From contig NZ_WQNH01000042.1 of the NCBI RefSeq assembly GCF_009812055.1, positions 16,500 to 80,499 of the forward strand: a stretch of 64,000 bases of DNA, given 5' to 3'. How positions within the stretch are numbered: the first letter of the stretch is position 1; the number at the start of each line of letters is the position of its first letter. The notes beneath the pieces are model-generated. The model did no database searches, had not been told where the DNA came from, and saw only the letters and a program-made list of their open reading frames with translations. Made by a program: the position numbers and the translations under genes. Positions 54,680 to 64,000 of the stretch are shown here, piece by piece. Source of the stretch: Chelativorans xinjiangensis. Its GTDB lineage: Bacteria > Pseudomonadota > Alphaproteobacteria > Rhizobiales > Rhizobiaceae.

Positions 54680-56881
54680 ATGAACGAACTGAAGCCGGTA
54701 AAGAGTGAATTCCCGACCCAGCCCGGGACGGTGGACGAGATTGCGCGCTCGAGCCCCGATCGTTTCGTCAACCGCGAGTTCTCGTGGCTGCAGTTCAACC
54801 GGCGGGTGCTCGAGGAATCCCAGAACACCAGCCACCCGCTCCTGGAGCGCGTGCGGTTCCTGTCGATCTCGGCCGACAATCTGGACGAGTTCTTCATGGT
54901 GCGCGTGGCCGGGCTCGCCGGCCAGGTGCGCGAGGGGATCGCCACCAGGAGCGCCGACGGACGCACGCCGGAAGAGCAGCTCGAGCACGTACTGCGCGAG
55001 GTGAGCCGCCTGCAGGTGGACCAGCATGCAAGCCTCGCCGGCCTTCTGGAGCTCATGAAGAAGGAAGGCATCGAGATCGTGCGCCCGGAGGCGCTGACAC
55101 GCGACGACAGGAAGTGGGTCGAGGAGCATTTTCTGGAAGCCATCTACCCGGTGCTCACCCCGCTTTCCATCGACCCGGCGCACCCCTTCCCCTTCATCCC
55201 CAATCTCGGCTTTTCGATCGCCCTCGACCTGCAGCATCTGGGCAACAAGGAGAGGATGACGGCGCTTCTGCGCCTGCCGGTCACGCTGCAGCGCTTCGTC
55301 GCTTTGCCGGAGCGGCCGAAGGCGGTGCGCTTTATCGCGCTGGAGGACATCGTCGAGATGTCCATCGGCAAATTGTTCCCCGGCTATAAGGTCAACGGTT
55401 CCGGCACCTTCCGCATCATCCGCGACAGCGATATCGAAGTGGAGGAGGAGGCGGAGGACCTGGTGCGGCTGTTCGAGAGCGCGCTCAAGCGCCGGCGCCG
55501 GGGTTCGGTGATCCGTATCGAGTTCGAAAGCACCATGCCCCAGGGCCTGCGCGATTTCGTGGCGACCGAGCTCGGCGTGCCATCCTCGCGCATCAGCGTG
55601 CTCGACGGGCCGCTCGCCATCAACCAGATTTCCGAAATCGTCAAATTACCGCGCGACGATTTGAAGTTCCCACCCTACAACCCGCGCTTCCCCGAGCGTA
55701 TCCGCGACCATGGCGGCGACTGTTTCGCGGCCATCCGGGAAAAGGATATCGTCGTCCACCATCCCTATGAGAGCTTCGATGTCGTAGTGCAGTTCCTGCG
55801 CCAGGCCGCGCAGGACCCGGAAGTGGTGGCCATCAAGCAGACGCTCTATCGCACCTCCAACGACAGCCCCATCGTGCGCGCCTTGATCGACGCGGCCGAA
55901 GCCGGCAAGTCGGTCACCGCGCTGGTGGAGCTGAAAGCCCGCTTCGACGAGGAGGCGAATATCCGCTGGGCGCGCGACCTGGAGCGCGCCGGCGTGCAGG
56001 TCGTCTTCGGCTTCATCGAATTGAAGACGCACGCCAAGATGTCTCTGGTGGTGCGCCGCGAGGGCAGGCGCCTGCGCAACTATGTGCATCTGGGCACCGG
56101 CAACTACCACCCGATCACCGCACGCATTTATACCGACCTTTCCTATTTCACCGTCGATCCGGCGATCGCCCATGACGTGGCCAAGATCTTCAACTTCATC
56201 ACCGGCTACGCCGAGCCGGATGTGGACATGAAACTGGCGGTCTCGCCGTTCAGCTTGAGGAATCGCATCATCGAGCATGTCCAGGCGGAAATCGAACATG
56301 CCAAGGCGGGCCGGCCGGCGCAGATCTGGATGAAGATGAATTCGCTCGTCGACCCGCAGGTGATCGACGCGCTTTACGAGGCCGGCCGCGCCGGCGTCGA
56401 GATCGATCTTGTGGTGCGCGGCATCTGCTGCCTGCGCCCCCAGGTGCCGGGCCTTTCGGAGAACATCCGGGTGAAGTCCATCGTTGGCCGGTTCCTGGAG
56501 CATAGCCGCATCTATTGCTTCGGCAACGGCCGCGGCCTGCCGTCGGACGACGCGGTCGTCTACATCTCCTCGGCCGACATCATGCCGCGCAATCTCGATC
56601 GCCGGGTCGAGACCATGGTCCCCATCACCAACCCGACCGTGCACGAGCAGGTGCTGGGCCAGATCATGCTGGGAAACATCATGGACAATCAGCAGAGTTT
56701 CGAAGTATTGCCTGACGGCACCTCGCGGCGCATCGCGCCGCAGGATGGAGAGGAAGCCTTCAACGCTCAGGAATATTTCATGACCAATCCCAGCCTGTCC
56801 GGCCGTGGCGTTGCGCTGAAGTCGCACGCGCCCAAGCGCATCGCCGCTTTCAAGCGGCCCAAGAAGGCCGCCGCCGGCTAG
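54680..56881 (+). CDS. ppk: Polyphosphate kinase 1
   Basis: Ppk1 reversibly polymerises ATP gamma-phosphate into polyphosphate. The 733-residue protein has [22 protein letters not shown] N-domain (here [10 protein letters not shown]). The catalytic histidine region [16 protein letters not shown] and [17 protein letters not shown] complete the active site. ppx follows after 2 bases, so synthesis and breakdown are co-transcribed. Confidence 0.96.
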   Translation: MNELKPVKSEFPTQPGTVDEIARSSPDRFVNREFSWLQFNRRVLEESQNTSHPLLERVRFLSISADNLDEFFMVRVAGLAGQVREGIATRSADGRTPEEQLEHVLREVSRLQVDQHASLAGLLELMKKEGIEIVRPEALTRDDRKWVEEHFLEAIYPVLTPLSIDPAHPFPFIPNLGFSIALDLQHLGNKERMTALLRLPVTLQRFVALPERPKAVRFIALEDIVEMSIGKLFPGYKVNGSGTFRIIRDSDIEVEEEAEDLVRLFESALKRRRRGSVIRIEFESTMPQGLRDFVATELGVPSSRISVLDGPLAINQISEIVKLPRDDLKFPPYNPRFPERIRDHGGDCFAAIREKDIVVHHPYESFDVVVQFLRQAAQDPEVVAIKQTLYRTSNDSPIVRALIDAAEAGKSVTALVELKARFDEEANIRWARDLERAGVQVVFGFIELKTHAKMSLVVRREGRRLRNYVHLGTGNYHPITARIYTDLSYFTVDPAIAHDVAKIFNFITGYAEPDVDMKLAVSPFSLRNRIIEHVQAEIEHAKAGRPAQIWMKMNSLVDPQVIDALYEAGRAGVEIDLVVRGICCLRPQVPGLSENIRVKSIVGRFLEHSRIYCFGNGRGLPSDDAVVYISSADIMPRNLDRRVETMVPITNPTVHEQVLGQIMLGNIMDNQQSFEVLPDGTSRRIAPQDGEEAFNAQEYFMTNPSLSGRGVALKSHAPKRIAAFKRPKKAAAG

Positions 56882-56883
56882 CG

Positions 56884-58404
56884 GTGGTGGGCACAGCCGT
56901 ATCCCAGGGCCGGTTGCCGAACCGGCGTCCCATTGCGGTCATCGATATCGGCTCGAATTCGATTCGTCTGGTGATCTACGAGGGCGTCGCCCGTTCGCCG
57001 ACCGTGCTGTTCAACGAGAAGATGCTGGCCGGCCTCGGCCGCGGCATCGTGACGACAGGCGAGCTCGATCCCGACGGCGTGACGCGCGCCGTCGATGAGT
57101 TCCGCCGTTTCCGCGCGCTCTCAGAGCAGGCGGGCGCCGCATCGCTCCAAGTGCTCGCCACCGCCGCCGCGCGCGAGGCGACCAATGGGCCAGACTTTAT
57201 CCAACGCGCCGAAAGGATCCTGGGCACCAAGATCCGCGTGCTCTCCGGCCGCGAGGAGGCGCGCTACGCCGCCCTCGGCGTCATCGCCGCCTTCCATGAC
57301 GCCGATGGCATCATGGGCGATCTCGGCGGCGGCAGCCTCGAACTCGTCGACGTCCGCGGCGAGACGATGGGGGAAGGGATCACGACCCCCCTCGGCGGCC
57401 TGAAACTGCGTGAGATGGCCGGCGGCTCGATGAGCGATGTCGCACGCATCGCCCGCAGCGAGCTTGCGCGCGCCGAATGGCTGGGGAAGGGGGAGGGGCG
57501 TGCCTTCTACTGTGTCGGCGGCACGTGGCGAAACCTCGCCCGCCTCCACATGAACGTCACCGGCTATCCGCTTCCGGTGATGCACCACTACGAGATCGAC
57601 CCCAAGGAGGACGCCGCCTTCCTGAAGCGCGTCGCCAAGGGTGACATCGACAAGATGAAGGGCATCGAGCGGGTATCGAAGAACCGCCGTGCGCTGCTGC
57701 CCTACGGCGCTGCCGTGCTCCTGGAGGTGATCCGCGCGGCCAAGCCGGCGAAGATCGTCATCTCGGCGAACGGTGTGCGCGAGGGGTTTGTCCATTCGCT
57801 GCTTGGGGAGGAGGAGCGGCAGGCCGACCCGTTGCTCGCGGCGGCCGAGGAACTGGCCGTTCTGCGCTCGCGCTCCGTCACGCATGCGCGCGAGCTCGCC
57901 GAGTGGTCGGGCACCGCCTTTGCCGCCTTCGGCATCGAGGAAACGGAGGAGGAGCAGCGCTACCGCCGCGCGGCTTGCCTTCTGGCCGATATCGGCTGGC
58001 GCGCCCACCCGGAATATCGTGGCACACAGTCGCTCAACATCATTTCCCACGGCTCCTTCATCGGCGTCGATCATCCCGGCCGCGCCTTCATCGCGCTTGC
58101 CATTCTCTTCCGCCACGAAGGCCTGTTCGACGACGCGCTTTCGCCGGAGATGCGCAAGCTCGCCACGCCGCGCTATGTGGAGCGGGCGCGGCTCCTGGGC
58201 GGGCTTCTGCGCGTGGTCTATCTGCTCACGGCCTCGATGCCCGGCATCATCCCGCAGCTTAGGTGGGAAAAGCGCGACGATGGATCCATCGCCCTCCTGG
58301 TCCCGCGCTCCCACGCCGCCCTGATGGGCGAGCGCCCGCACGGCCGCATGGCGCATCTGGCCAGGGTGACGGGGTTGAATTTGGTGTTGGATGTGGGGGA
58401 GTAG
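56884..58404 (+). CDS. ppx: Exopolyphosphatase
   Basis: The 506-residue Ppx/GppA phosphatase removes terminal phosphates from polyphosphate. Its actin-like ATPase fold shows VIDIGSNSIRLVIYEG and GDLGGGSLELVDV, and a C-terminal helical domain follows. GTG at 56884 is the likely start, 2 bases after the ppk stop; a second GTG lies one codon further. Confidence 0.94.
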   Translation: MVGTAVSQGRLPNRRPIAVIDIGSNSIRLVIYEGVARSPTVLFNEKMLAGLGRGIVTTGELDPDGVTRAVDEFRRFRALSEQAGAASLQVLATAAAREATNGPDFIQRAERILGTKIRVLSGREEARYAALGVIAAFHDADGIMGDLGGGSLELVDVRGETMGEGITTPLGGLKLREMAGGSMSDVARIARSELARAEWLGKGEGRAFYCVGGTWRNLARLHMNVTGYPLPVMHHYEIDPKEDAAFLKRVAKGDIDKMKGIERVSKNRRALLPYGAAVLLEVIRAAKPAKIVISANGVREGFVHSLLGEEERQADPLLAAAEELAVLRSRSVTHARELAEWSGTAFAAFGIEETEEEQRYRRAACLLADIGWRAHPEYRGTQSLNIISHGSFIGVDHPGRAFIALAILFRHEGLFDDALSPEMRKLATPRYVERARLLGGLLRVVYLLTASMPGIIPQLRWEKRDDGSIALLVPRSHAALMGERPHGRMAHLARVTGLNLVLDVGE

Positions 58405-58420
58405 GCGATAAACGCAGCCG

Positions 58421-59599
58421 CTACTCCGCCGCCCGCGCCGCCTGCTCGCTAGGCGAGAACGTCTCGATGCGCCGGTTGGCGAATCTGAGGGCGATTTCGC
58501 CGCGCAGGAGCTTTAGCGCCTCCTCGCCGAATACCTCGCGCCGCCAGCCCGAAAGGGCGGGCACCTGCGCCTTCTCGCCGTCGGCCGCGATGCGATCGAT
58601 GTCGTCGCTGGAGGCGAGCATCTTGGTGGCCACGCCTTCCTTCTCGGCCACCAGCTTGAGCAGCACCTTGATGAGCTCGGCCGCGGCAGCCGCCCCTTCC
58701 GGGGCGTGCTGGGGCCTGGGCAGCCTCGGCAACTCTTCCTTGGGCAGGGCGAGGGCGGCGTTGACGGCCTTGAGCAGGCCCGCCGCGGGGGCCGAACGCT
58801 CCCAGCCCTTGGGCGTGCTTCTCAGCCGGCCAAGCGCGGCTGCATCCTCCGGCTGCTGCTGGGCGATCTCGTAGATGGCGTCATCCTTCAGCACGCGGCC
58901 GCGCGGCACGTTGCGTTCGCGCGCCTCGCGCTCGCGCCAGGTCGCCACATGCTGCAGGACGGCGAGCTCGATGGGCTTGCGCACACGCAGCTTCAGCCGC
59001 TTCCAGGCGTCGTCGGGGTGCGGATCGTAGGTTTCCGGCGCCGTCAGCACGCCCATCTCCTCCTTCAGCCAGTGGGCGCGGCCTTCGCGCTCCAGCTCCG
59101 CCTCGAGATGCTCGTAGACGGGGATGAGGTGGGTGACGTCGGCCAGCGCATAGTCGAGCTGCTTCTGCGACAGCGGCCGATGGCGCCAGTCGGTGAAGCG
59201 TGAGGCCTTGTCGAGGTGCTCGCCGGTGATGCGGTAGACGAGCTGGTCGTAGGACACGCTGTCGCCGAAGCCGCACACCATCGCCGCCACCTGCGTATCG
59301 AAGATGGGATGCGGGATGAGGTTGCCGAGCTTGTAGATGATCTCGATGTCCTGCCTTGCGGCATGGAAGACCTTCGTCACCTTCTCGTCCGCCATCAGGC
59401 GGAAGAAGGGCTGAAGGTCCATCCCGGGGGCCAGCGGATCGACCATCGCCGTGACGCCTGGCGCCGCCATCTGGATCAAGCACAGCTCGGGCCAGAACGT
59501 GGTCTCGCGAATGAATTCGGTGTCGATGGTGATGAAATCGGATTTTTCGAGCGCGGCGACTGCCTTTTCCAGCTCTTTGTGGGTTTTGATGAGTTCCAT
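58421..59599 (-). CDS. rnd: Ribonuclease D
   Basis: Rnd is a 3'-5' exoribonuclease that trims tRNA and other stable RNA. The 392-residue protein has the DEDDy exonuclease residues in ITIDTEFIRET, VFHAARQDIE and LDYALADVTHL, followed by an HRDC-like C-terminal half. It converges on ppx. Confidence 0.95.
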   Translation of the reverse strand: MELIKTHKELEKAVAALEKSDFITIDTEFIRETTFWPELCLIQMAAPGVTAMVDPLAPGMDLQPFFRLMADEKVTKVFHAARQDIEIIYKLGNLIPHPIFDTQVAAMVCGFGDSVSYDQLVYRITGEHLDKASRFTDWRHRPLSQKQLDYALADVTHLIPVYEHLEAELEREGRAHWLKEEMGVLTAPETYDPHPDDAWKRLKLRVRKPIELAVLQHVATWREREARERNVPRGRVLKDDAIYEIAQQQPEDAAALGRLRSTPKGWERSAPAAGLLKAVNAALALPKEELPRLPRPQHAPEGAAAAAELIKVLLKLVAEKEGVATKMLASSDDIDRIAADGEKAQVPALSGWRREVFGEEALKLLRGEIALRFANRRIETFSPSEQAARAAE

Positions 59600-59769
59600 G
59601 CACCCTCTTTAGGCGCTGCTGCCCGAAATGTGAAGAAATTGTATCGCCCGGTTTTCGCCGCGCCGCCGCCCCGCCTTGACAAAATGGGGCGCGCATGCGC
59701 TTTTCGCGCCGGTTTGACGAGGCCGGCCCGCGCCCGTTCACAGTTGCCTTCAGACACGGACCAGAGATA

Positions 59770-61557
59770 ATGCACCGCTACCGCAGCCATACCTGCGCAG
59801 AATTGAGAAAATCCGACGTGGGCGAGACCGTCCGCCTTTCCGGCTGGGTCCACCGCGTGCGCGATCATGGCGGCCTGCTCTTCATCGATGTGCGCGACCA
59901 TTACGGCATCACGCAGATCGTCGCCGACCCGGATTCGCCCTCCTTCGGCACCGCCGAGAAGGTGCGCGGCGAGTGGGTGATCCGCGTCGACGGCGAGGTC
60001 AAGGCGCGCACGGAGGAGACGGTGAACCCGAACCTGCCGACCGGCGAGGTGGAAATCTTCGCGCGCCAGATCGAAGTGCTGTCCCGGGCAAGCGAGCTGC
60101 CGCTGCCGGTCTTCGGCGAACCGGACTATCCCGAGGACATCCGGCTGAAATACCGCTTCCTCGACCTGCGCCGCGAGACGCTGCACAGGAACATCGTCGC
60201 CCGCACCAGGATCATCGCCGACATGCGCGCGCGGATGGCGGAAGCCGGCTTCACCGAATTCTCGACGCCCATCCTCACCGCCTCCTCGCCGGAGGGCGCG
60301 CGCGACTTCCTCGTCCCCTCGCGGCTGCACGAGGGCAAGTTCTATGCGCTGCCGCAGGCGCCGCAGATCTACAAGCAGCTCATCATGGTGTCCGGCTTCG
60401 ACCGCTATTTCCAGATCGCGCCCTGCTTCCGCGACGAGGACCCGCGCGCCGACCGGCTGCCGGGCGAGTTCTACCAGCTCGATCTGGAGATGAGCTTTGT
60501 CGAGCAGGAGGACGTGTTCCAGACGATGGAGCCGGTCGTCCGCGACATCTTCAAAACTTTCGCCGACGGCAAGCCCGTCACCGAAACCTTCCGCCGCATT
60601 CCCTATGACGAGGCCATGCGCAAATACGGCACCGACAAGCCGGACCTGCGCAATCCCATCGTCATGGAAGACGTGTCGGAACATTTCCGCAGTTCCGGCT
60701 TCAAGGTCTTCGCCAACATTCTCGCCAACGATCCCAAGGCCGAAGTGTGGGCGATCCCGGCAAAGACCGGCGGCTCCCGCGCCTTCTGCGACCGCATGAA
60801 CGCGTGGGCGCAAGGCGAGGGACAGCCGGGCCTCGGCTATATCTTCTGGCGCAAGGAGGGCGAGGCGCTCGAGGGCGCCGGGCCGATCGCCAAGAACATC
60901 GGGCCGGAGCGCACCGAGGCGGTCCGCACCCAGCTCGGCCTTGCGGACGGCGACGCCTGCTTCTTCGTCGCCGGCGATCCGAAGAAGTTCGCCGCCTTCG
61001 CGGGCGCCGCACGCACGCGGGCCGGCGAGGAACTGGACCTCGTCGACCGCGACCGCTTCGAGATTGCCTGGATCGTCGACTTTCCCTTCTTCGAGTGGGA
61101 CGAGGACGAGAAGCGCGTCGACTTCGGCCACAACCCCTTCACCATGCCGCAGGGCGGGCTGGAGGCGCTGGAGACGCAAGAGCCGCTGTCGATCAAGGCT
61201 TACCAGTACGACCTTGTCTGCAACGGCTTCGAAATCGCTTCCGGCGGTATCCGCAACCACTTGCCGGAGATGATGGTGAAGGCGTTCGGCATCGTCGGCT
61301 TCGACCGCCAGACGGTGGAGGAGCGCTTCGGCGGCCTCTACCGCGCCTTCCAGTACGGCGCGCCGCCGCATGGCGGCATGGCGGCCGGCATCGACCGCAT
61401 CGTCATGCTTCTGGTGGGCGCGAAGAACCTGCGCGAGGTGACCATGTTCCCCATGAACCAGCAGGCCCAGGACTTGCTTATGGGCGCACCGTCGGAGGCG
61501 ACACCCCAGCAGCTTCGCGATCTGCATATCAGGCTCGCGCCGTCCAGGAAGGACTGA
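59770..61557 (+). CDS. aspS: Aspartate-tRNA ligase
   Basis: The 595-residue class II synthetase has the anticodon-binding OB fold (about 1-110) and motif 1. Motif 2 lies around [16 protein letters not shown], a GAD insertion follows, and motif 3 is [11 protein letters not shown]. In alphaproteobacteria the enzyme usually also charges tRNA-Asn (with GatCAB). The start is the ATG giving MHRYRSHTC; the 25 upstream codons are not family-like. Confidence 0.96.
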   Translation: MHRYRSHTCAELRKSDVGETVRLSGWVHRVRDHGGLLFIDVRDHYGITQIVADPDSPSFGTAEKVRGEWVIRVDGEVKARTEETVNPNLPTGEVEIFARQIEVLSRASELPLPVFGEPDYPEDIRLKYRFLDLRRETLHRNIVARTRIIADMRARMAEAGFTEFSTPILTASSPEGARDFLVPSRLHEGKFYALPQAPQIYKQLIMVSGFDRYFQIAPCFRDEDPRADRLPGEFYQLDLEMSFVEQEDVFQTMEPVVRDIFKTFADGKPVTETFRRIPYDEAMRKYGTDKPDLRNPIVMEDVSEHFRSSGFKVFANILANDPKAEVWAIPAKTGGSRAFCDRMNAWAQGEGQPGLGYIFWRKEGEALEGAGPIAKNIGPERTEAVRTQLGLADGDACFFVAGDPKKFAAFAGAARTRAGEELDLVDRDRFEIAWIVDFPFFEWDEDEKRVDFGHNPFTMPQGGLEALETQEPLSIKAYQYDLVCNGFEIASGGIRNHLPEMMVKAFGIVGFDRQTVEERFGGLYRAFQYGAPPHGGMAAGIDRIVMLLVGAKNLREVTMFPMNQQAQDLLMGAPSEATPQQLRDLHIRLAPSRKD

Positions 61558-61565
61558 GGCCCCCT

Positions 61566-62765
61566 TTACTGGTTCGCCGTGATCATGAGCCCGATCTGCT
61601 TGATGAGCAGTTCGGGCGCGCCCATGGCCGCGCCCATCAGCATGGCGAAGGGAACCGGGTTCTCCGGCTTGGCGCTGATTTCCAGAGTGTCCGGGTTTTC
61701 GAGGAAAGTGCCGACGGCCTGGGTCAGGTTCTGGGTCAGCTCGGAGCCGAGATAGGGCGTGAGCTGCATCGGGATGACCGCTTTCGCCTGGGCGATGATG
61801 TCCTCCCGCTTGCTGCCTTGCTCTTTCGCCGCATAGTCGAGTGCCTTGCCTGTCAGCGAATCGTCGGTGAAGCGCAGCGTCATGCCGTGGAAGGTGAGCT
61901 GCTGCATCATGCCGAGCATGGCCATGCCCTGCGCGGTATTGTTCTCCCCGCCGCCGGCATTCTCCTCCGTCTGTTTTCTCATGTCGTCCATCGCCTGGAT
62001 GAACGCCGGCGTATAGCCGTCGAAATCCGCCGTCAGGGCGAACGTTCCCGCCTCGTCCACGGTCGCCTCGTAACGCGACACCGTCGTGCGCCCGTCGGAG
62101 GGCCGCCAGCTTCCCGTCATGCGCATGTTGCCGTTGATCTCGCCGTATCCGAGCTCTTTCAGCACGTTGACGGCGTTCGAACCGCTCTCGATCGACCGCA
62201 GATCGAACGAGAAGGCCTCGACCCCGCCGTCGACCATTACCGCATCGTCGTCGGAGACCGTGATCTCGGCGCTGATGTTTTCCAGGGAACCCGTCAGCCC
62301 GTTGTCCCTCTTCACATCCAGGCGCGCAAGCTCGGTGCGGTCGTAGCGCAGCACCGCACCCTCGAAGGGGGCGCTTTCGATATCCTCCGGCAGCAACAGG
62401 CCGGTCATCGTGAAGCCGGTGAACGAGAGCGTCGAGCCGCCGGCGCGGTGCTCGAATTCGTCCACGGCGATGCGGTCGACCCGGAAGGTCCCGTCAGCCT
62501 CCTCGGTGACGTTCTGCAAGGTGAGATCGCCGATCGGCAGGGCGGCGCTGCGATCCATGTATGCCATCGTCGCGCCTTCGAGCGTCACGTCGGCTCCATC
62601 CATGCGCGCGCCCTCGTAGCTCATCTCGAGCTGCTGCTTGGCCATCAGCGCCTTCATGCGCTCGCCCACCTCCTCCGCCTCGAGGGCGAAGGCGGCCGGC
62701 GCATTCACCGCCGCGAGGACGCCGGCGAGGATTGCGGATTTCAGGCAGAGGCGGTGGCGTTCCAT
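61566..62765 (-). CDS. Secreted protein of unknown function
   Basis: The 399-residue product has a signal peptide ending near AAFALEAEEV, then a long beta-rich region with repeated TL/G-VTLEGATM-like strands, and DUF945-like character without a firm match. A likely place is the periplasm or outer membrane. The gene is convergent with aspS, with an 8-base gap. Confidence 0.75.
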   Translation of the reverse strand: MERHRLCLKSAILAGVLAAVNAPAAFALEAEEVGERMKALMAKQQLEMSYEGARMDGADVTLEGATMAYMDRSAALPIGDLTLQNVTEEADGTFRVDRIAVDEFEHRAGGSTLSFTGFTMTGLLLPEDIESAPFEGAVLRYDRTELARLDVKRDNGLTGSLENISAEITVSDDDAVMVDGGVEAFSFDLRSIESGSNAVNVLKELGYGEINGNMRMTGSWRPSDGRTTVSRYEATVDEAGTFALTADFDGYTPAFIQAMDDMRKQTEENAGGGENNTAQGMAMLGMMQQLTFHGMTLRFTDDSLTGKALDYAAKEQGSKREDIIAQAKAVIPMQLTPYLGSELTQNLTQAVGTFLENPDTLEISAKPENPVPFAMLMGAAMGAPELLIKQIGLMITANQ

Positions 62766-62904
62766 GCGGCGTTCCCCATGTAGCGGTTACGGTAACTTCT
62801 GTTTATGTCAGGTAATATTCCGCCGGAAAGATGACTGGCGGCCTTTCCTGTGTCAATTTGCGGACGCAAATCATGATGAACGCCGATTGATTTAAAGGGG
62901 GACC

Positions 62905-63786
62905 ATGCCTTACGCGATCAATCGACGGTCGGCGCTGAAGCTGGCCGTGACGGGTTTTCTGACACTCCTTGCGCTGGCGTTGCCGGCCAGCGGCGCCATG
63001 CTGCACGACGGCGTGGTCTATAGCGGCGGGCTGCAGCTCGATATCCACACGCCCGCCGAGGAGCCCGTCCGCGCCAGCGTCCTGCAACTGAACCTCTTCA
63101 ACGCGTCCGCCGGGTTGAGGCCGGTCGTCATCTACGCCCATGGCGGCGGCTGGGTGAAGGGCGACCGCAAGAGGGTCTATTCCCTGCCCAGATGGCTGAA
63201 CTCCAGGGGCTATCTGCTGGTCGCCATCGACTACCGCAAGGTGCCGGCCACCACCATCGACGGCCAGGCGCGCGATCTTGCCGATGCCGTTTCCTGGGTA
63301 CGCACGAATATCCGCCGCTATGGCGGCGATCCCAACCGCATCGTTCTGATGGGCCATTCGGCCGGTGCCCATCTGGTGGCGCTGACGGCGGCGCGCGGCA
63401 TGGTGGGCGCGGTGCGGGGCGTCATCCCCAACGACGTCCAGGCCTACGACATGGTCGCCTATGCCGGCATGCGCGGCTCGCTCGGCTATCCCTATCTCGA
63501 CGCTTTCGGCTCCGATCCGGACAACTGGGTGCGCTGGTCGCCGGTCACCTACGCCAGGCGCAGTGCCGGCTTTCCGCCGCACTTTTTCCTGCATTCGGGC
63601 TCCGACGGCGCGCGCCGCCGCGCGCTCACCAACGGCTATGCCAATCTCTTGAGAAGCCGCGGCGCCCGCGTCGAGGTCTTCGACGGCGGCCGCTACACCC
63701 ATGGCTCCATCGCCAGCCGGCTCGGCCGGCCCGGCGACGCGGCGACCGCCGCCGTCGAGCGCTTTCTGGAAAGGGTGACGCGCTGA
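62905..63786 (+). CDS. Secreted alpha/beta hydrolase (esterase/lipase family)
   Basis: The 293-residue protein has a signal peptide (about 1-30), the oxyanion-hole HGGGW, and the nucleophile Ser in GHSAGAHL. The acid is likely in GSDGARR and the catalytic His in YTHGSIA. This layout fits BD-FAE/carboxylesterase-like enzymes acting outside the cytoplasm. The substrate is unknown. Confidence 0.88.
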   Translation: MPYAINRRSALKLAVTGFLTLLALALPASGAMLHDGVVYSGGLQLDIHTPAEEPVRASVLQLNLFNASAGLRPVVIYAHGGGWVKGDRKRVYSLPRWLNSRGYLLVAIDYRKVPATTIDGQARDLADAVSWVRTNIRRYGGDPNRIVLMGHSAGAHLVALTAARGMVGAVRGVIPNDVQAYDMVAYAGMRGSLGYPYLDAFGSDPDNWVRWSPVTYARRSAGFPPHFFLHSGSDGARRRALTNGYANLLRSRGARVEVFDGGRYTHGSIASRLGRPGDAATAAVERFLERVTR

Positions 63787-64000
63787 GGCGGCGCGGACGG
63801 CCGGCCGGGGCTGTAAATGCGGGCTCATGGTCGTCGCTTCTCCTTCACCCCTTGGGTAGGCAGGGGCGCGTTTCATCCTCGCCACGCCCGGTTTCGACAC
63901 CGTCTGGCCATTTCAAAGAACCGGGAAGACGGGCGGCCTTCGTGTCGCTCGTCATATTTTTTTCGCGACCCTCGGGCCGCCCGTCCGGCGTTTTTAAGTC
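63787..64000. other. Region after the esterase, with an inverted repeat
   Basis: GACGGGCGGCC (63928-63938) and GGCCGCCCGTC (63975-63985) form a perfect 11-bp inverted repeat around a 36-base centre that contains seven T. A T-rich tail (GTTTTT) follows near the window end. It may be a terminator or the edge of an element cut by the window. Confidence 0.55.

Overview
The window reads as chromosome of an alphaproteobacterium of the order Hyphomicrobiales (Rhizobiales), probably near Mesorhizobium or other Phyllobacteriaceae. The basis is high GC, the gene orders fabD-fabG-acpP-fabF-mltG-yicC-gmk, lptF-lptG-lptD-surA-pdxA-rsmA and metC-aapJQMP, the Omp25/31 porin-like proteins, an NDUFS4-type complex I accessory subunit, and intergenic palindromic repeats of types common in this group. 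No rRNA, plasmid, phage, transposase or CRISPR genes are seen. Nearly all of the window is core genome.

Layout. 1-3.9 kb: an orphan antitoxin-like small gene, an LD-carboxypeptidase and a two-gene ABC-2 exporter. 4.1-10.5 kb: type II fatty acid synthesis, then mltG, yicC and gmk. 10.6-18.2 kb (minus strand): the LPS-transport/outer-membrane operon lptF-lptG-lptD-surA-pdxA-rsmA with tight start/stop overlaps. 18.5-20.5 kb: pepA-holC. 20.7-25.5 kb: HAD phosphatase, ABC-F ATPase, DinB protein, GST and ndk with a clear terminator. 25.8-30.1 kb (minus): pteridine-reductase-like SDR, uvrC, pgsA, moaD, moaE. 30.3-35.5 kb: two tandem Omp25/31-like genes, an RNase T2, secreted proteins and a two-gene DUF3500 operon. 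35.5-37.1 kb: gene-free, repeat-rich and hairpin-rich. 37.1-40.8 kb: a molybdopterin oxidoreductase, then a LacI-type regulator divergent from a DUF1127 gene across a region with three near-identical operators. 40.8-45.2 kb: purM-purN, then a second CDP-alcohol phosphatidyltransferase, an AI-2E-family permease and a DnaA-like HdaA. 45.2-54.5 kb: two tRNAs, NDUFS4-like and zinc-finger proteins, two tiny overlapping membrane ORFs, metC, the general amino-acid transporter aapJQMP and a FAD monooxygenase. 54.7-63.8 kb: ppk-ppx, rnd, aspS, a secreted protein and an esterase.

The most striking non-gene content is the set of small palindromic elements. They include a roughly 125-bp two-hairpin element in three copies (3.9, 18.4 and 27.2 kb), a perfect 58-bp inverted repeat at 23.4 kb, and three copies of a palindrome centred on a GGGTCCCGGACA core. 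The strongest leads for something undescribed are the LacI/three-operator/DUF1127 circuit (40.3-40.8 kb), the run of hairpins in a gene-free stretch (36.6-36.9 kb), and the operon of a DUF3500 protein with a secreted protein predicted to begin with His-Pro-His (33.8-35.5 kb). All functions are read from sequence motifs; no database search was run.
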